Shown: positions 33,116-41,659 of the stretch, piece by piece
Layout of the letters: each line of letters begins with the position of its first letter
How positions within the stretch are numbered: position 1 is the first letter of the stretch
Source: Oligoflexia bacterium
GTDB lineage: Bacteria; Bdellovibrionota; Bdellovibrionia; JABDDW01
NCBI GenBank assembly: GCA_016715815.1
Contig: JADJXN010000009.1
Coordinates: 1 to 64,000 of the forward strand
Length of the DNA: 64,000 nucleotides
Direction of reading: 5' to 3'
Translations under genes and position numbers: made by a program
Notes under the pieces: model-generated
Databases searched by the model: none
What the model was told of the DNA's origin: nothing
The model's input: only the letters and a program-made list of their open reading frames with translations

Positions 33116-34216
33116 TTACTCCCACCTGTAGCGATTATGGTTTGCACAAAGTAGCCTTAAATTATTTATATCTGTGGATGAGCCGCCATGGCTGAAGGGT
33201 GTGACATGATCTATTTGAATAAAGTATGTGGAGTTACACTTTTGAGCTGAGTTTGTTGATTGATATTGGCATCTTCCCTGATCTCTTTGCCATACTTGGC
33301 GCTTGATGTAAGCTGGAATGTAGCGTGAGTTTGGTATTGGATTGATTGTTAGTGGGTTAGATTGCATTGATGACCGTGTGTGGCGAGTATTCGATAACGT
33401 TTTGGCTACCGATGTGTTTTGTGAGTTTGCTGATTCTTTGCCTACTTGCTGAGCCTCTGAGTTCTTTACTTCCACCAGCGGAAGTGCATTTTGACACCGA
33501 TCTTTGCTATTTGATACTTGTTCATCTTTAATTATACCCATTTCTTTATTACCCTTCTTGCAACTATCAACACTCTTAACTTTATCAACGCTCTTATCAA
33601 GCTTCTTAAGTGCAATCTCCGCTAGTTCTAAAAGCAGCTCCTCATAACTAGGGTTAGCTTTTTTATGAGAGATTAACGCTTTTACCCTCTCAAGCTTCTC
33701 TTTAAGCTCTTTTGTGATAACAAATCTTACTTCAATCTTCTCTTCTGTGATTATTCTTTCTCTATCTTGAGGGATTGTTGCTAAGGGTGATATTTTTATT
33801 AGTTCCCTTTCACACTCTCTTTTAGATTTATTTTCTAATTTTTCTAAAAGCTCTCGTTTTTGGTTAATGTTATAACTTTTCTGGTTAACTCTTTTTTCTT
33901 GGCCAATAAACATGGCGGCCTGAGCTAGAGTTGTTAAATTTAAATGACCCGATTCTATTTTAGTTTTAACTTCAGGGATGTCTTTAATGAGTCCCATGGC
34001 AGAGATTCTACGTTGGGCGGAACTTTCAGAATAGTTAAGCTCTTTAACACAAAATTCAAATAAACTAGGGTAGCCCATCTCAAGATAGAGCTTTCGAGAT
34101 TGAACTTCTGAGAGATAATCTAAAACCAAGGATAAGAGTTTTCTCTCTTCTGAAACTAGGTTTTTTAGCTCGGTTATTAAATCATTTTTACTTAGAGTTT
34201 TCAGTTTGTTGTTCAT
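33116..34216 (-). CDS. HNH endonuclease domain protein (DUF222-like)
   Basis: The ATG at 34216 with GGAGAT upstream gives 366 residues. The N-terminal 220 residues are helical and resemble the DUF222-like region found before HNH domains, with YLEMGYPSLFEFCVKEL near residue 44. A low-complexity linker follows. The C-terminal 60 residues form an HNH nuclease: a CQY/KC zinc pair, IDHVTPFSHGG with the catalytic His, then NNLRLLCANHN. Such genes occur in several near-identical copies in Bdellovibrio-like genomes and may be mobile. Function is unproven. Confidence 0.8.
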   Translation of the reverse strand: MNNKLKTLSKNDLITELKNLVSEERKLLSLVLDYLSEVQSRKLYLEMGYPSLFEFCVKELNYSESSAQRRISAMGLIKDIPEVKTKIESGHLNLTTLAQAAMFIGQEKRVNQKSYNINQKRELLEKLENKSKRECERELIKISPLATIPQDRERIITEEKIEVRFVITKELKEKLERVKALISHKKANPSYEELLLELAEIALKKLDKSVDKVKSVDSCKKGNKEMGIIKDEQVSNSKDRCQNALPLVEVKNSEAQQVGKESANSQNTSVAKTLSNTRHTRSSMQSNPLTINPIPNSRYIPAYIKRQVWQRDQGRCQYQSTNSAQKCNSTYFIQIDHVTPFSHGGSSTDINNLRLLCANHNRYRWE

Positions 34217-34479
34217 ATAAATCTCCTTTGTTGAAAGCACAATAACATGGGTTTTAAAATCAAGATTTTTCGTTTACAAATCAGCTATACAAGGCAAATT
34301 TAAAAAAGATTTCAGATCAAAAGAAAATCACAAGAACATGCAATAAAGACAAAGTGCATGCGAATAAAGCGACAAATAAAAGCAAAAAATAAAACTCACA
34401 ACACAAGATCAAATCACAACAAACACCCTATCAAGTGAAAAATAATTAAAAAGTGAAGGTAAAAAAAACAATCTAAAAA

Positions 34480-35028
34480 CTAAATACTCTTCTCAAAGAG
34501 AAATTCATCACTACTTGAGCCTTTAAAAAAATCAGCATTTTTAATAAAGCCTGATTGATTAAACTCAAGCTTTTTTAAAAGCTCAATTGAAGGGAAATTT
34601 CTGGTATCTACAAAGGCTTTTACAATTTTGCCTTTTAATTTATTTTTCAAAAACTCAGCCACACAAGCTAAACCCTCAAATGCTAATCCTTGCCTTTGAA
34701 ACTCAACTCCTATTGTATAGGCAACAGAAATTTCACTTTCATCTTTAAACCCAGCTTGAAAATGGCCAATAAGTTTTCCATTTGTTTTAAGCCGTGCTAT
34801 CCAATTAAGCCAAAGCTCACTTCCATCAGGTGAGCTACGTGTTTCCCATTTTTTATAACTCTCTTTAAGTTTTTCAAGCTCAGGCGGATCTTGGGGAATA
34901 AAATCATAAAGCTTAGGTGAAGATAAAAGTTTAAACATCTCCTCTGCATGGCTCTCTAAAACTGGCTCAAGTACCAAACGCTTTGTTGTTAGAAATAAAT
35001 CTTCATCTTTGGGAACAGTTAATTTCAT
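34480..35028 (-). CDS. RimJ/RimL-type GNAT acetyltransferase
   Basis: The 182-residue protein has the Acetyltransf_3 layout: TTKRLVLEPVLESHAEEMFKLL at the start, an acceptor segment with GHFQAGF, and the acetyl-CoA loop IGVEFQRQGLAFEGLACV, then VKAFVDTRNFPSIELLKKLEF. Related proteins acetylate N-termini of ribosomal proteins or antibiotics; the substrate is unknown. A second GNAT gene lies 44 bases upstream on the same strand. Confidence 0.82.
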   Translation of the reverse strand: MKLTVPKDEDLFLTTKRLVLEPVLESHAEEMFKLLSSPKLYDFIPQDPPELEKLKESYKKWETRSSPDGSELWLNWIARLKTNGKLIGHFQAGFKDESEISVAYTIGVEFQRQGLAFEGLACVAEFLKNKLKGKIVKAFVDTRNFPSIELLKKLEFNQSGFIKNADFFKGSSSDEFLFEKSI

Positions 35029-35072
35029 TTTGCCTTTATACTAGAACATCAAATAATTTATTAGAAATAATA

Positions 35073-35597
35073 TCACCCTTTATCTATCTGATAAAAATAA
35101 ACATCTCTTATAATCCCATCAGGTTTAAGATAAGGTTTTGGTCCACTTTTAGTGGCTCCTAATTTTTCCATAGCTCGTTGAGACCTAATATTGCGTGGGT
35201 CTACATGGAAAATAACATGATCAACGTATTTAAAAGCATGATTGAGCATTAAATTTTTCATCTCTTTATTATATAACCCACCCCAATAAGCTCTCTCTAA
35301 AAAAGTATATCCAATGCAAACCTCACTTGTATGTTCATCTAGCTCATAATAGCTAGAAGCTCCTATGATTTTATTTTTTTTCAAATCTATAACTGAAAGC
35401 GCACCCTTTGTATTTAAAATATAGTTAAAATATTTTTTAAAATCTTCCACTTGATACCTTAAAGGGGATGGATGCAGCACCCAAATTAAAGGATCTGATG
35501 CAGCTAAAAAAAGGGCATCAAAATCATTTATTTCTAATGGTCTCAAAGTGATTAAATCCTCCTTTAGGGTTGGCTTTAAATTAAAGTCCATAACCAA
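35073..35597 (-). CDS. RimJ/RimL-type GNAT acetyltransferase
   Basis: This 174-residue protein is a second Acetyltransf_3 domain: EDLITLRPLEINDFDALFLAA at the start, GASSYYELDEHTSEVCIGYTFL in the middle and FHVDPRNIRSQRAMEKLGA near the end. The acetyl-CoA loop is replaced by LERAYWGGLYNKEMKNL, as in many RimJ relatives. An alternative ATG lies two codons downstream. It differs clearly from the neighbouring GNAT gene, so the pair is not a recent duplication. Confidence 0.82.
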   Translation of the reverse strand: MVMDFNLKPTLKEDLITLRPLEINDFDALFLAASDPLIWVLHPSPLRYQVEDFKKYFNYILNTKGALSVIDLKKNKIIGASSYYELDEHTSEVCIGYTFLERAYWGGLYNKEMKNLMLNHAFKYVDHVIFHVDPRNIRSQRAMEKLGATKSGPKPYLKPDGIIRDVYFYQIDKG

Positions 35598-35615
35598 AAC
35601 TCCGAAAATTTAAAT

Positions 35616-35942
35616 ATGAAACAACTTTTCTTATGCCTAATAATTTTTCTTTTAACCCTGCCAACTTTAGCAGAGTACCGCGCCTATCGTCTAGGGATTA
35701 AGTATCACCCTGAAAACCCTGATGATGAAGAAAAAGAAGTCATCACCAGTTTAGATAATTACCAATATGAAACTTATTTTAAAATCACACCGTTTCAACA
35801 AACACGCATTATTAGTCATTGGCGATGCAAAGGCAGAACCGACTACCACACACCTTATTGCACGGATCCTAAAGAGCTAAAATTGCAGCAAGATGAAGGT
35901 CTGGCTCCAACACAAAATGTAAGAACCCCAGCAAGTAATTAA
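35616..35942 (+). CDS. small secreted protein, unknown
   Basis: The 108-residue protein has a clear signal peptide (1-19, ending TLA before E). The mature 89 residues contain one cysteine pair (HWRCKGR and PYCTD), many charged and aromatic residues and a proline-rich tail. No family is recognised. It is divergent from the acetyltransferase gene by 18 bases. Confidence 0.65.
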   Translation: MKQLFLCLIIFLLTLPTLAEYRAYRLGIKYHPENPDDEEKEVITSLDNYQYETYFKITPFQQTRIISHWRCKGRTDYHTPYCTDPKELKLQQDEGLAPTQNVRTPASN

Positions 35943-36060
35943 TTAAAATAATTAAATAAATAGCCTTTATAGAGTAAAATAAAAGTAATGCCACAACCAT
36001 TCTTAATAAGAAGTTTGTTGGCAGCCGCACCATAGCCATTTCTCATGGAGGAGATTTGCA

Positions 36061-37581
36061 GTGAGTGAGATTGATACACGAACCCTTAACCGTCAAAAGC
36101 AGTTGCATGAGCGCGATAAAAAAGAGCTCAGAGAGCAGCAACAAGATGAGCTTGATTCTTTAAGAGAGCACTACCGAGATATTGTCAAAAAAGAACAAGA
36201 TCACGGCCAAGCCGCCATTAGCCACATAAAAAAAACAACAACTGAAAAAGTAAAGCAAGCTGATGATGTAGCAGAGACACAATTAAAAGCAGCAGATGAG
36301 CAGTATAATTTAAAAATGCAAAGCTTACGTAAAAAGCAAAATTCTCAGGAAAATTATTTAGAGCAAGTTAAAAAACGCCATAATGATTGGACCACAAGCC
36401 AACAAGATGAGCTTAAGCGCCAAAGAGATAGGGTTACAGAAAATACTGAAAAACAAATTTCACAAATGAGCGAAAGAAACCAAGCTCGTCTTGAAAGAGC
36501 CCACGAGAGAACTAGAAAATTAGAAGAAAAAATTAATGACGATCACGCAAGGGAAATGGACGCGTTAAGACGCGGCTATAACCACAAAAGAACGCTTCTT
36601 GAACAAAACCACAATAAGCAATATGAAGAGCTAAGAAATTACCACTCAAAACAAATGGGTGATGAAGATAAATCTTTTAAGCACGCCTATACACGTTACC
36701 AAGAAGGACATACTAAGGAGCTTGAAAACCAAAGAACAAGCCACCTCAGAGAAAAAGAAAAAGTCAGAGATGGTAATGAAAAAGATGTAGCAAATAAAAG
36801 AAAAATTGCAGAGCAAAGATTGCAACAAACAGAAAAAGAAGGCGATCAAAACATAAACATTGCAAAAAACAGGTATGAAAAAGCCAATAATGAGTTAAGA
36901 CAAAGCCACGAAAAAAACATTAATAACCTTAATAACCAACAGCTTGCTGAAGAAGCTAGGCTTAAAACAAAACATAAAAATGAAATTGAAAAAGCAAAGA
37001 GCGATTATAAAAAACAAACTGAAGAATTAAACAAACGCTATGAAACAATGCGGGAGCAAAAAATTCAAGCACAACAAAAAGAATTAGAAACTCTTCAAAC
37101 AGCACATTCAGAAAGAATTTTAGGTCAAGCAGAGGCTTTTGAAAAGCGCTTTAATGCCAATGAAGAAGAGGCAAAAAGAACTTATTCTAACCAAGCACTC
37201 AGCTTAGGGCGCGAACTGGTAAACCAAAAACAAAAATTTTTAAAAGTTTCAGATAAGTATAATAACAAAGCTGGGGATCCTTTTTACCAAATTAGAAATA
37301 ATAAAACTTCATTATCTGAAACCCCAGGAGCGTATGTATTTACGGCGCATGTGCCAGAGCATGAAAAAGATAACGTTTCAGTAAAAGTAAAGCAAGACAG
37401 AGTCATTCTTTCAGGCACCAGAAACTTTGAGGATAAAATTGAACAAGATGGAAAACTTGTTAAAACAAGTAACGTTCAATCATTTCAAGAATTCTTTGAT
37501 ATACCTAAAAAAATTAAAGAAGGGGAAATTATTAAAGAATATGAAAATGGTGTTTTAAAAGTAATAATCCCAAAAGTTTAA
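36061..37581 (+). CDS. long coiled-coil protein with C-terminal alpha-crystallin (Hsp20-type) domain
   Basis: The GTG at 36061 follows GGAGGAG and gives 506 residues. Residues 1-400 are almost uninterrupted heptad-type coiled coil, extremely rich in Glu, Lys, Gln, Arg and Asn with no membrane or signal segment. Residues 408-506 fold like an alpha-crystallin domain: GAYVFTAHVPEHEKDNVSVKVKQ, VILSGTR, then SFQEFFDIP and a final ENGVLKVIIPK. Hsp20 proteins usually have short disordered N-terminal arms, so a 400-residue coiled coil fused to the chaperone domain is unusual. I infer a filament-forming or scaffold-like holdase. It is convergent with a 110-residue gene seven bases away. Confidence 0.85.
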   Translation: MSEIDTRTLNRQKQLHERDKKELREQQQDELDSLREHYRDIVKKEQDHGQAAISHIKKTTTEKVKQADDVAETQLKAADEQYNLKMQSLRKKQNSQENYLEQVKKRHNDWTTSQQDELKRQRDRVTENTEKQISQMSERNQARLERAHERTRKLEEKINDDHAREMDALRRGYNHKRTLLEQNHNKQYEELRNYHSKQMGDEDKSFKHAYTRYQEGHTKELENQRTSHLREKEKVRDGNEKDVANKRKIAEQRLQQTEKEGDQNINIAKNRYEKANNELRQSHEKNINNLNNQQLAEEARLKTKHKNEIEKAKSDYKKQTEELNKRYETMREQKIQAQQKELETLQTAHSERILGQAEAFEKRFNANEEEAKRTYSNQALSLGRELVNQKQKFLKVSDKYNNKAGDPFYQIRNNKTSLSETPGAYVFTAHVPEHEKDNVSVKVKQDRVILSGTRNFEDKIEQDGKLVKTSNVQSFQEFFDIPKKIKEGEIIKEYENGVLKVIIPKV

Positions 37582-37588
37582 ATAATTT

Positions 37589-37921
37589 TTACGCTTTTTT
37601 TACTAAAGCCTCAAGCTCTGTGAGCATAAACTGAAGGCGATTTTGCATTTCATTAAGGCGGGTCATGTTTTCTTTTAGTTGCTCCATTGAATCACGGGCT
37701 ACAACTTTATCTTTTTGTACAAGAGCTTGATTAAAAAGTGTTGGGTAAGCTGTAGCACCTACAGAGTGTACTTTTTTGATAATGTCGCCAATGTTATTGT
37801 AAACAAATCCAAAACCCTGTGCGCCTTTACCGTATACTGCCATGTCAAGCTCCTCTACAATAGATTTAATCTTATCTACATGATTAGAGAGCAATCTGGA
37901 TGCCATAATGTTTTTAATCAT
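37589..37921 (-). CDS. unknown small helical protein
   Basis: The 110-residue cytosolic protein is predicted mostly helical. It has VDKIKSIVEELDMAVYGKGAQGFGFVYNNIGDII in the first half and a coiled-coil-like end (MEQLKENMTRLNEMQNRLQFMLTELEALVKK). No family is recognised. It ends seven bases from the stop of the coiled-coil/alpha-crystallin gene, so the two genes converge. An internal ATG at codon 6 could also serve as start. Confidence 0.6.
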   Translation of the reverse strand: MIKNIMASRLLSNHVDKIKSIVEELDMAVYGKGAQGFGFVYNNIGDIIKKVHSVGATAYPTLFNQALVQKDKVVARDSMEQLKENMTRLNEMQNRLQFMLTELEALVKKA

Positions 37922-38032
37922 ATCTTTATCTACTCCTGATAATACTTAATTGGCCTACGATGCAAAATCTTGAATGTGTCTTAAAAATAAGCATAGTGCC
38001 GCTTTTAGAACAACGTCAATAGGTTATTTTTT

Positions 38033-38647
38033 TTAATATTCACATCGACAATTTAAAACATCAGCGGCGAATAGATTGCGTCTTGTGGTTCCATTTTGAA
38101 GCCTTTTAGCCATTACAGAGGGCTCTTCAGCGTTATGTTTTAAACCTAAAACGTGTCCAAGCTCGTGAATTAAAACAGATTGAAGATCAACTTCATTATA
38201 ACTGGGGTTCAGAGAATAAGTAAAATTCATTGCATTAACTTGAATATCTGCCTCAACAAGCTGGTTATCTGCATAATGTATTGTTGTATTAGCCTGCTCT
38301 TCTCTGCTTTCCTGCGTACTCTGATCCCAAGTTGTATACCAATAAATAACACTTAAATTATCTCTTTGAGGCTTACTTCCGCTTCGTTCTCCAGCAATAG
38401 AGAGAATATTTTTACCAAGCTGCTTGTTCCAAGTGTTCATTGCTTCTTGTATTGCAGTTCTAAAAGATTGCGGAAAGGCCGGATCAATATACATTTTAAC
38501 AGGCACCAAAGCTTTCCAGCTAATACGCTGGCCATAGCTATTTTGATTAAATCCGCAGGGTTCTTGCGCTGAGGGTGCTTGCGGAGCACAGTGGGTTTGA
38601 AAAATTAAAAACGCAATAACACCTAATTGTTTGATACTTAGTTTCAT
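38033..38647 (-). CDS. secreted matrixin-like zinc metalloprotease
   Basis: The ATG at 38647 gives 204 residues with a hydrophobic N-terminus ending FQTHCAP, possibly a lipoprotein-type signal although the lipobox is non-standard. The zinc-binding HELGHVLGLKH motif (about residue 159 onward) with the third ligand His and the downstream VMAKR segment (the Met-turn region) identifies an M10-like metzincin peptidase. The mature domain starts RISWKALVPVKMYID, the usual first strand. Secreted proteases of this sort suit a predatory or saprophytic habit. Confidence 0.82.
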   Translation of the reverse strand: MKLSIKQLGVIAFLIFQTHCAPQAPSAQEPCGFNQNSYGQRISWKALVPVKMYIDPAFPQSFRTAIQEAMNTWNKQLGKNILSIAGERSGSKPQRDNLSVIYWYTTWDQSTQESREEQANTTIHYADNQLVEADIQVNAMNFTYSLNPSYNEVDLQSVLIHELGHVLGLKHNAEEPSVMAKRLQNGTTRRNLFAADVLNCRCEY

Positions 38648-38939
38648 ATGTATTTGACTTAGCAGCATAGGTGCCATCACTTATAATCCTCTAAGTAACT
38701 GAATATTTTAGTTTTTTTAAACTCAAACGGAATCTCGCCCAAATCTCAAATTGCCAACAGAATTTTAGAGGACCTATAAAATTTAGTAACATATTGAAAT
38801 TACTAATATTTTAACTGTCAAAAAGGCTGACACCTTAAAAGCCCATTCAAGGCCACAAATATCCAGTAACCTTTTTACACTAAATATTGAAGATTGAGGT
38901 CACTTTGATCCCAGATTTTTTGTGAAATTAAACATAATC

Positions 38940-39127
38940 AAGCTCACGCTGGCCCCCCGCTTGCTCATAGTAAAGAACATAGGCAACATCCAGCCTGAAG
39001 CTTCCACAAGCATCTCTGGATGAAAAGCCGAACATAAATTCAAACCAAAGCCGTCAAGCACAGCCTACCTTGGAGCTGAGATCCAAAAAAGGATCAGAAA
39101 GCTCCCCTGCGAAAAGTTTTTTTAAGT
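38940..39127 (+). other. GC-richer structured intergenic segment, possible small RNA
   Basis: The 467-base gap between the protease and pseudouridine synthase genes has no convincing gene. Within it, about 190 bases are clearly richer in G and C than the surroundings and carry hairpins: CATCCAG/CTGGATG (38987-39022, with an inner GCTT/AAGC), and GGAGCT-GATCC/GGATC-AGCTCC (39072-39105), followed by a T7 run at 39117-39123. This could be a small RNA transcribed on the plus strand. A 53-codon frame also exists on the minus strand (38900-39061). Neither is proven. The rest of the gap is AT-rich without recognisable features. Confidence 0.3.
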
Positions 39128-39147
39128 GGTATTATTAATAGCGTATT

Positions 39148-39813
39148 ATGCCCAAAATAATTAAACAAACATCCAATATTATTGCTGTTAATAAACCCGA
39201 AGGTTGGCTTACCATCCAAGGACGAGATCCGGAATCAAAAAAACCAGTTTTGCATAAATGGCTCCAGGATAAATTAAATCAAAAAGTTTTTATTGTTCAC
39301 AGGCTTGATGAGGGAACAAGCGGCATTGTTGTTTTTGCCTTAAATGCACAAACCCACCGACAGCTATCTATGGTTTTTGAAAATAAAGAAGTTAAAAAAA
39401 CTTATTTAGCTATAATACAAGGGGAAATTAAAAACCAAATCATTGATGAGCCGATTTTTAAACTGCCCAGCAAAAAAAATAAATCTGTAGTTTCAAAAGA
39501 AAAAGGGAAGCCCTCTCAAACTATTATTAAAACCCTTAAAACCAACAATGATCTAAGCCTTCTTAAAATCACTCCCCTTACTGGACGAACACATCAAATA
39601 AGAGTGCATTTAAGCCATCTTGGAAAACCCATATTAGGAGATAAAACCTATGGCGGGAAGCTTGAGCTTAATGGAATTAAATTTAACTACCCCCTTTTAC
39701 ATGCCACAAGCTTAGAATTTTTTGATGAACATTTCTTTTGCCCACCCGATAGAGCTGAATTTAACCTGTTATTTTCTGGCCTAGGTGATTTAACAATAAA
39801 TGATTTAAAATAA
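39148..39813 (+). CDS. RluA-family RNA pseudouridine synthase
   Basis: The 221-residue enzyme converts uridine to pseudouridine in rRNA or tRNA. The catalytic aspartate is in IVHRLDEGTSGIVVFA (about residues 49-64), and PLTGRTHQIRVHLSHLGKPILGDKTYGG near residue 149-176 is the second family motif. There is no S4 domain, so it belongs to the short RluA-like group. The target position is unknown. Confidence 0.9.
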   Translation: MPKIIKQTSNIIAVNKPEGWLTIQGRDPESKKPVLHKWLQDKLNQKVFIVHRLDEGTSGIVVFALNAQTHRQLSMVFENKEVKKTYLAIIQGEIKNQIIDEPIFKLPSKKNKSVVSKEKGKPSQTIIKTLKTNNDLSLLKITPLTGRTHQIRVHLSHLGKPILGDKTYGGKLELNGIKFNYPLLHATSLEFFDEHFFCPPDRAEFNLLFSGLGDLTINDLK

Positions 39814-39873
39814 GAAATATGAGGCCAAAACAGGTTTTAATATTATTTATTTTAATTATACTTTGTGTGGCTT

Positions 39874-40764
39874 TTACCACGTCACTTTTTTTCTAAACCT
39901 AAGTCGCACAATAATAGCGCCCAAATTCATTATCATAGTAATGCTCATCAAAATTACTCCTGCTGCTGCTGCATTTTGATGAAACTCTGGTTGAGGACGA
40001 GAAACCCAATTAAACATTTGAATAGGTAATACCGTAAACGGGTCATGTAACCACTGAAAAGATATAAATGGAAAATGACTTGTAATTGGAGAGTTAGGCA
40101 AAAAAGCAATAAATGTTAAAGCACCAATTGTAATTAAGGGTGCCGTTTCACCAATGGCACGAGATAAACCTATAATGACGCCTGTTGAAATACCACCTTT
40201 AGAATAAGGAATAATATGGTCTCTCACTAGTTGCCATTTTGTTGCCCCAAGGGCATAAACTGCATGCCTAATACCTGTAGGAATGGCACGAATAGCTTCT
40301 CTTGTGGTGACAATCACAATAGGTAAAATTAAAAGCGAAAGTGTTAGCCCTGCTGTTAAAATACTTTGTCCTAAAGATAATTTATAAACAAACAAACCAA
40401 GTGCCATTAAACCAAAAACAATAGAGGGAACCCCTGCAAGATTTGAAATATTAATTTCTATTAAAGTAGTCAGCCAATTTTTAGGAGCATACTCTTCAAG
40501 ATAAACCCCTGCTGCAATACCAACGGGAACGGCTACAAGAGCAGTTACAAGCATGACACATAAAGTCCCCACCGACGCAGATAAAATTCCTGCCTGATCT
40601 GCATTGCGTGAAGGAAATGAAGTTAAAAAACTAAAATCAATCCTTGGTGCACCTGTAACAACTAAATCAGCAATTAATGCAAATAAAGTTAAAATAGAGA
40701 TAGTAAAACCCGCAATACTTAGAGTTAAAAATAAAAAATTATAAATCTTTGCTTTAAGCCACAT
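39874..40764 (-). CDS. pstA: phosphate ABC transporter permease
   Basis: This 296-residue permease has six hydrophobic segments and the ABC-permease EAA loop (REAIRAIPTGIRHAVYALGATKWQ). Residues 75-110 contain VGIAAGVYLEEYAP, typical of PstA. It forms the membrane channel with PstC for high-affinity phosphate uptake. It is the last gene of the pho-pst operon, four bases after pstC. Confidence 0.93.
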   Translation of the reverse strand: MWLKAKIYNFLFLTLSIAGFTISILTLFALIADLVVTGAPRIDFSFLTSFPSRNADQAGILSASVGTLCVMLVTALVAVPVGIAAGVYLEEYAPKNWLTTLIEINISNLAGVPSIVFGLMALGLFVYKLSLGQSILTAGLTLSLLILPIVIVTTREAIRAIPTGIRHAVYALGATKWQLVRDHIIPYSKGGISTGVIIGLSRAIGETAPLITIGALTFIAFLPNSPITSHFPFISFQWLHDPFTVLPIQMFNWVSRPQPEFHQNAAAAGVILMSITMIMNLGAIIVRLRFRKKVTW

Positions 40765-40767
40765 AGC

Positions 40768-41652
40768 TTAATACACCTCTCTAAATCGGCGGCGCAAATA
40801 TACCCCTAAAATATTAAACAAAAATGTAAAAATAAAAAGCACAAGACCCGCTACAAATATGGTTTGATACCCTATGGTCCCATGGGGTAAATCCCCCATA
40901 CTTACTTGAACAATATAAGCTGTTATGGTCTGCGCTGGCTCCGTCGGGTTTAAAGTTAAATTTGGTTGCATGCCAGCGGCTATGGCGACAATCATCGTCT
41001 CCCCAACTGCACGTGAAATTGCTAGGATATAAGAAGAGGTTATACCTGAAAGGGCTGCTGGAAAAATAACTGTAAAAGCTGTTCTTAATTTTGTTGCACC
41101 TAGTGCATAAGCCCCTTCACGTAAACTATTCGGAACTGATTGCATGGCATCTTCACTTAAAGAGCTCACATAAGGAATAATCATTACACCCATCACAAGG
41201 CCAGCACTTAAAACATTAAAGCCTGGTAAATCAGGCAACAGCACTTGAAGCTTTGGAGTAATAAATAAAAGAGCAAAGTAACCAAAAACTACAGTGGGAA
41301 TAGCAGTTAGAACTTCTAAAACTGGTTTAATGGCTTCTCTGAATTTTTTATTAGCATACTCACTTAAAAAAACTGCAATGATAGTTCCAAAAGGAATAGC
41401 TACTAAAAGTGCAATTATGGTTGTTAAAAAGGTTCCAGCTATGAGAGGGGCTATTCCATATTTTGCTTCAGAAAACATAGGAGTCCACTCAGAAGACGTA
41501 AAAAACTCTTTTAAACTCACTATCTTAAAAAACGCAATGGCTTCCACTATAAGAGTCAGTGCAATGCCGATAGTTGCAATGACAGATAAAAATGCACAGC
41601 CAAAAAGCAAAAATTCAATAAACTTTTCTTTATAAAATTGAAAGTTCCTCAT
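40768..41652 (-). CDS. pstC: phosphate ABC transporter permease
   Basis: The 294-residue permease partner of PstA has six transmembrane segments, a PFGTIIAVFLSEYANKKFRE stretch and an EAA-type loop (EDAMQSVPNSLREGAYALGATKL). An acidic FTSSEWTPMFSEAKYGIAPLIAG periplasmic loop near residue 46-68 is typical of PstC. It lies between pstS and pstA in the usual order. Confidence 0.93.
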   Translation of the reverse strand: MRNFQFYKEKFIEFLLFGCAFLSVIATIGIALTLIVEAIAFFKIVSLKEFFTSSEWTPMFSEAKYGIAPLIAGTFLTTIIALLVAIPFGTIIAVFLSEYANKKFREAIKPVLEVLTAIPTVVFGYFALLFITPKLQVLLPDLPGFNVLSAGLVMGVMIIPYVSSLSEDAMQSVPNSLREGAYALGATKLRTAFTVIFPAALSGITSSYILAISRAVGETMIVAIAAGMQPNLTLNPTEPAQTITAYIVQVSMGDLPHGTIGYQTIFVAGLVLFIFTFLFNILGVYLRRRFREVY

Positions 41653-41659
41653 TTTACTT

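Noticed and set aside
34241..34479. AT-rich, repetitive-looking gap between the HNH and acetyltransferase genes
   Set aside because: No regular repeat unit, hairpin array or gene could be found; it looks like ordinary low-complexity intergenic DNA.
34480..35597. Recent tandem duplication of the two acetyltransferase genes
   Set aside because: The two proteins share only family-level motifs, with different acetyl-CoA loops.
36646..36849. Minus-strand hydrophobic frame inside the coiled-coil gene
   Set aside because: The Lys/Glu-rich coding strand gives Phe/Leu-rich antisense frames by composition alone.
38900..39061. 53-codon frame on the minus strand with GTG start
   Set aside because: No ribosome-binding site or recognised similarity, and it overlaps a segment with strong RNA hairpins; kept only as an alternative to a small RNA.
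39836..39900. Terminator between the pseudouridine synthase and pstA genes
   Set aside because: The GTGG/CCAC stem is short and no T run follows in either direction.
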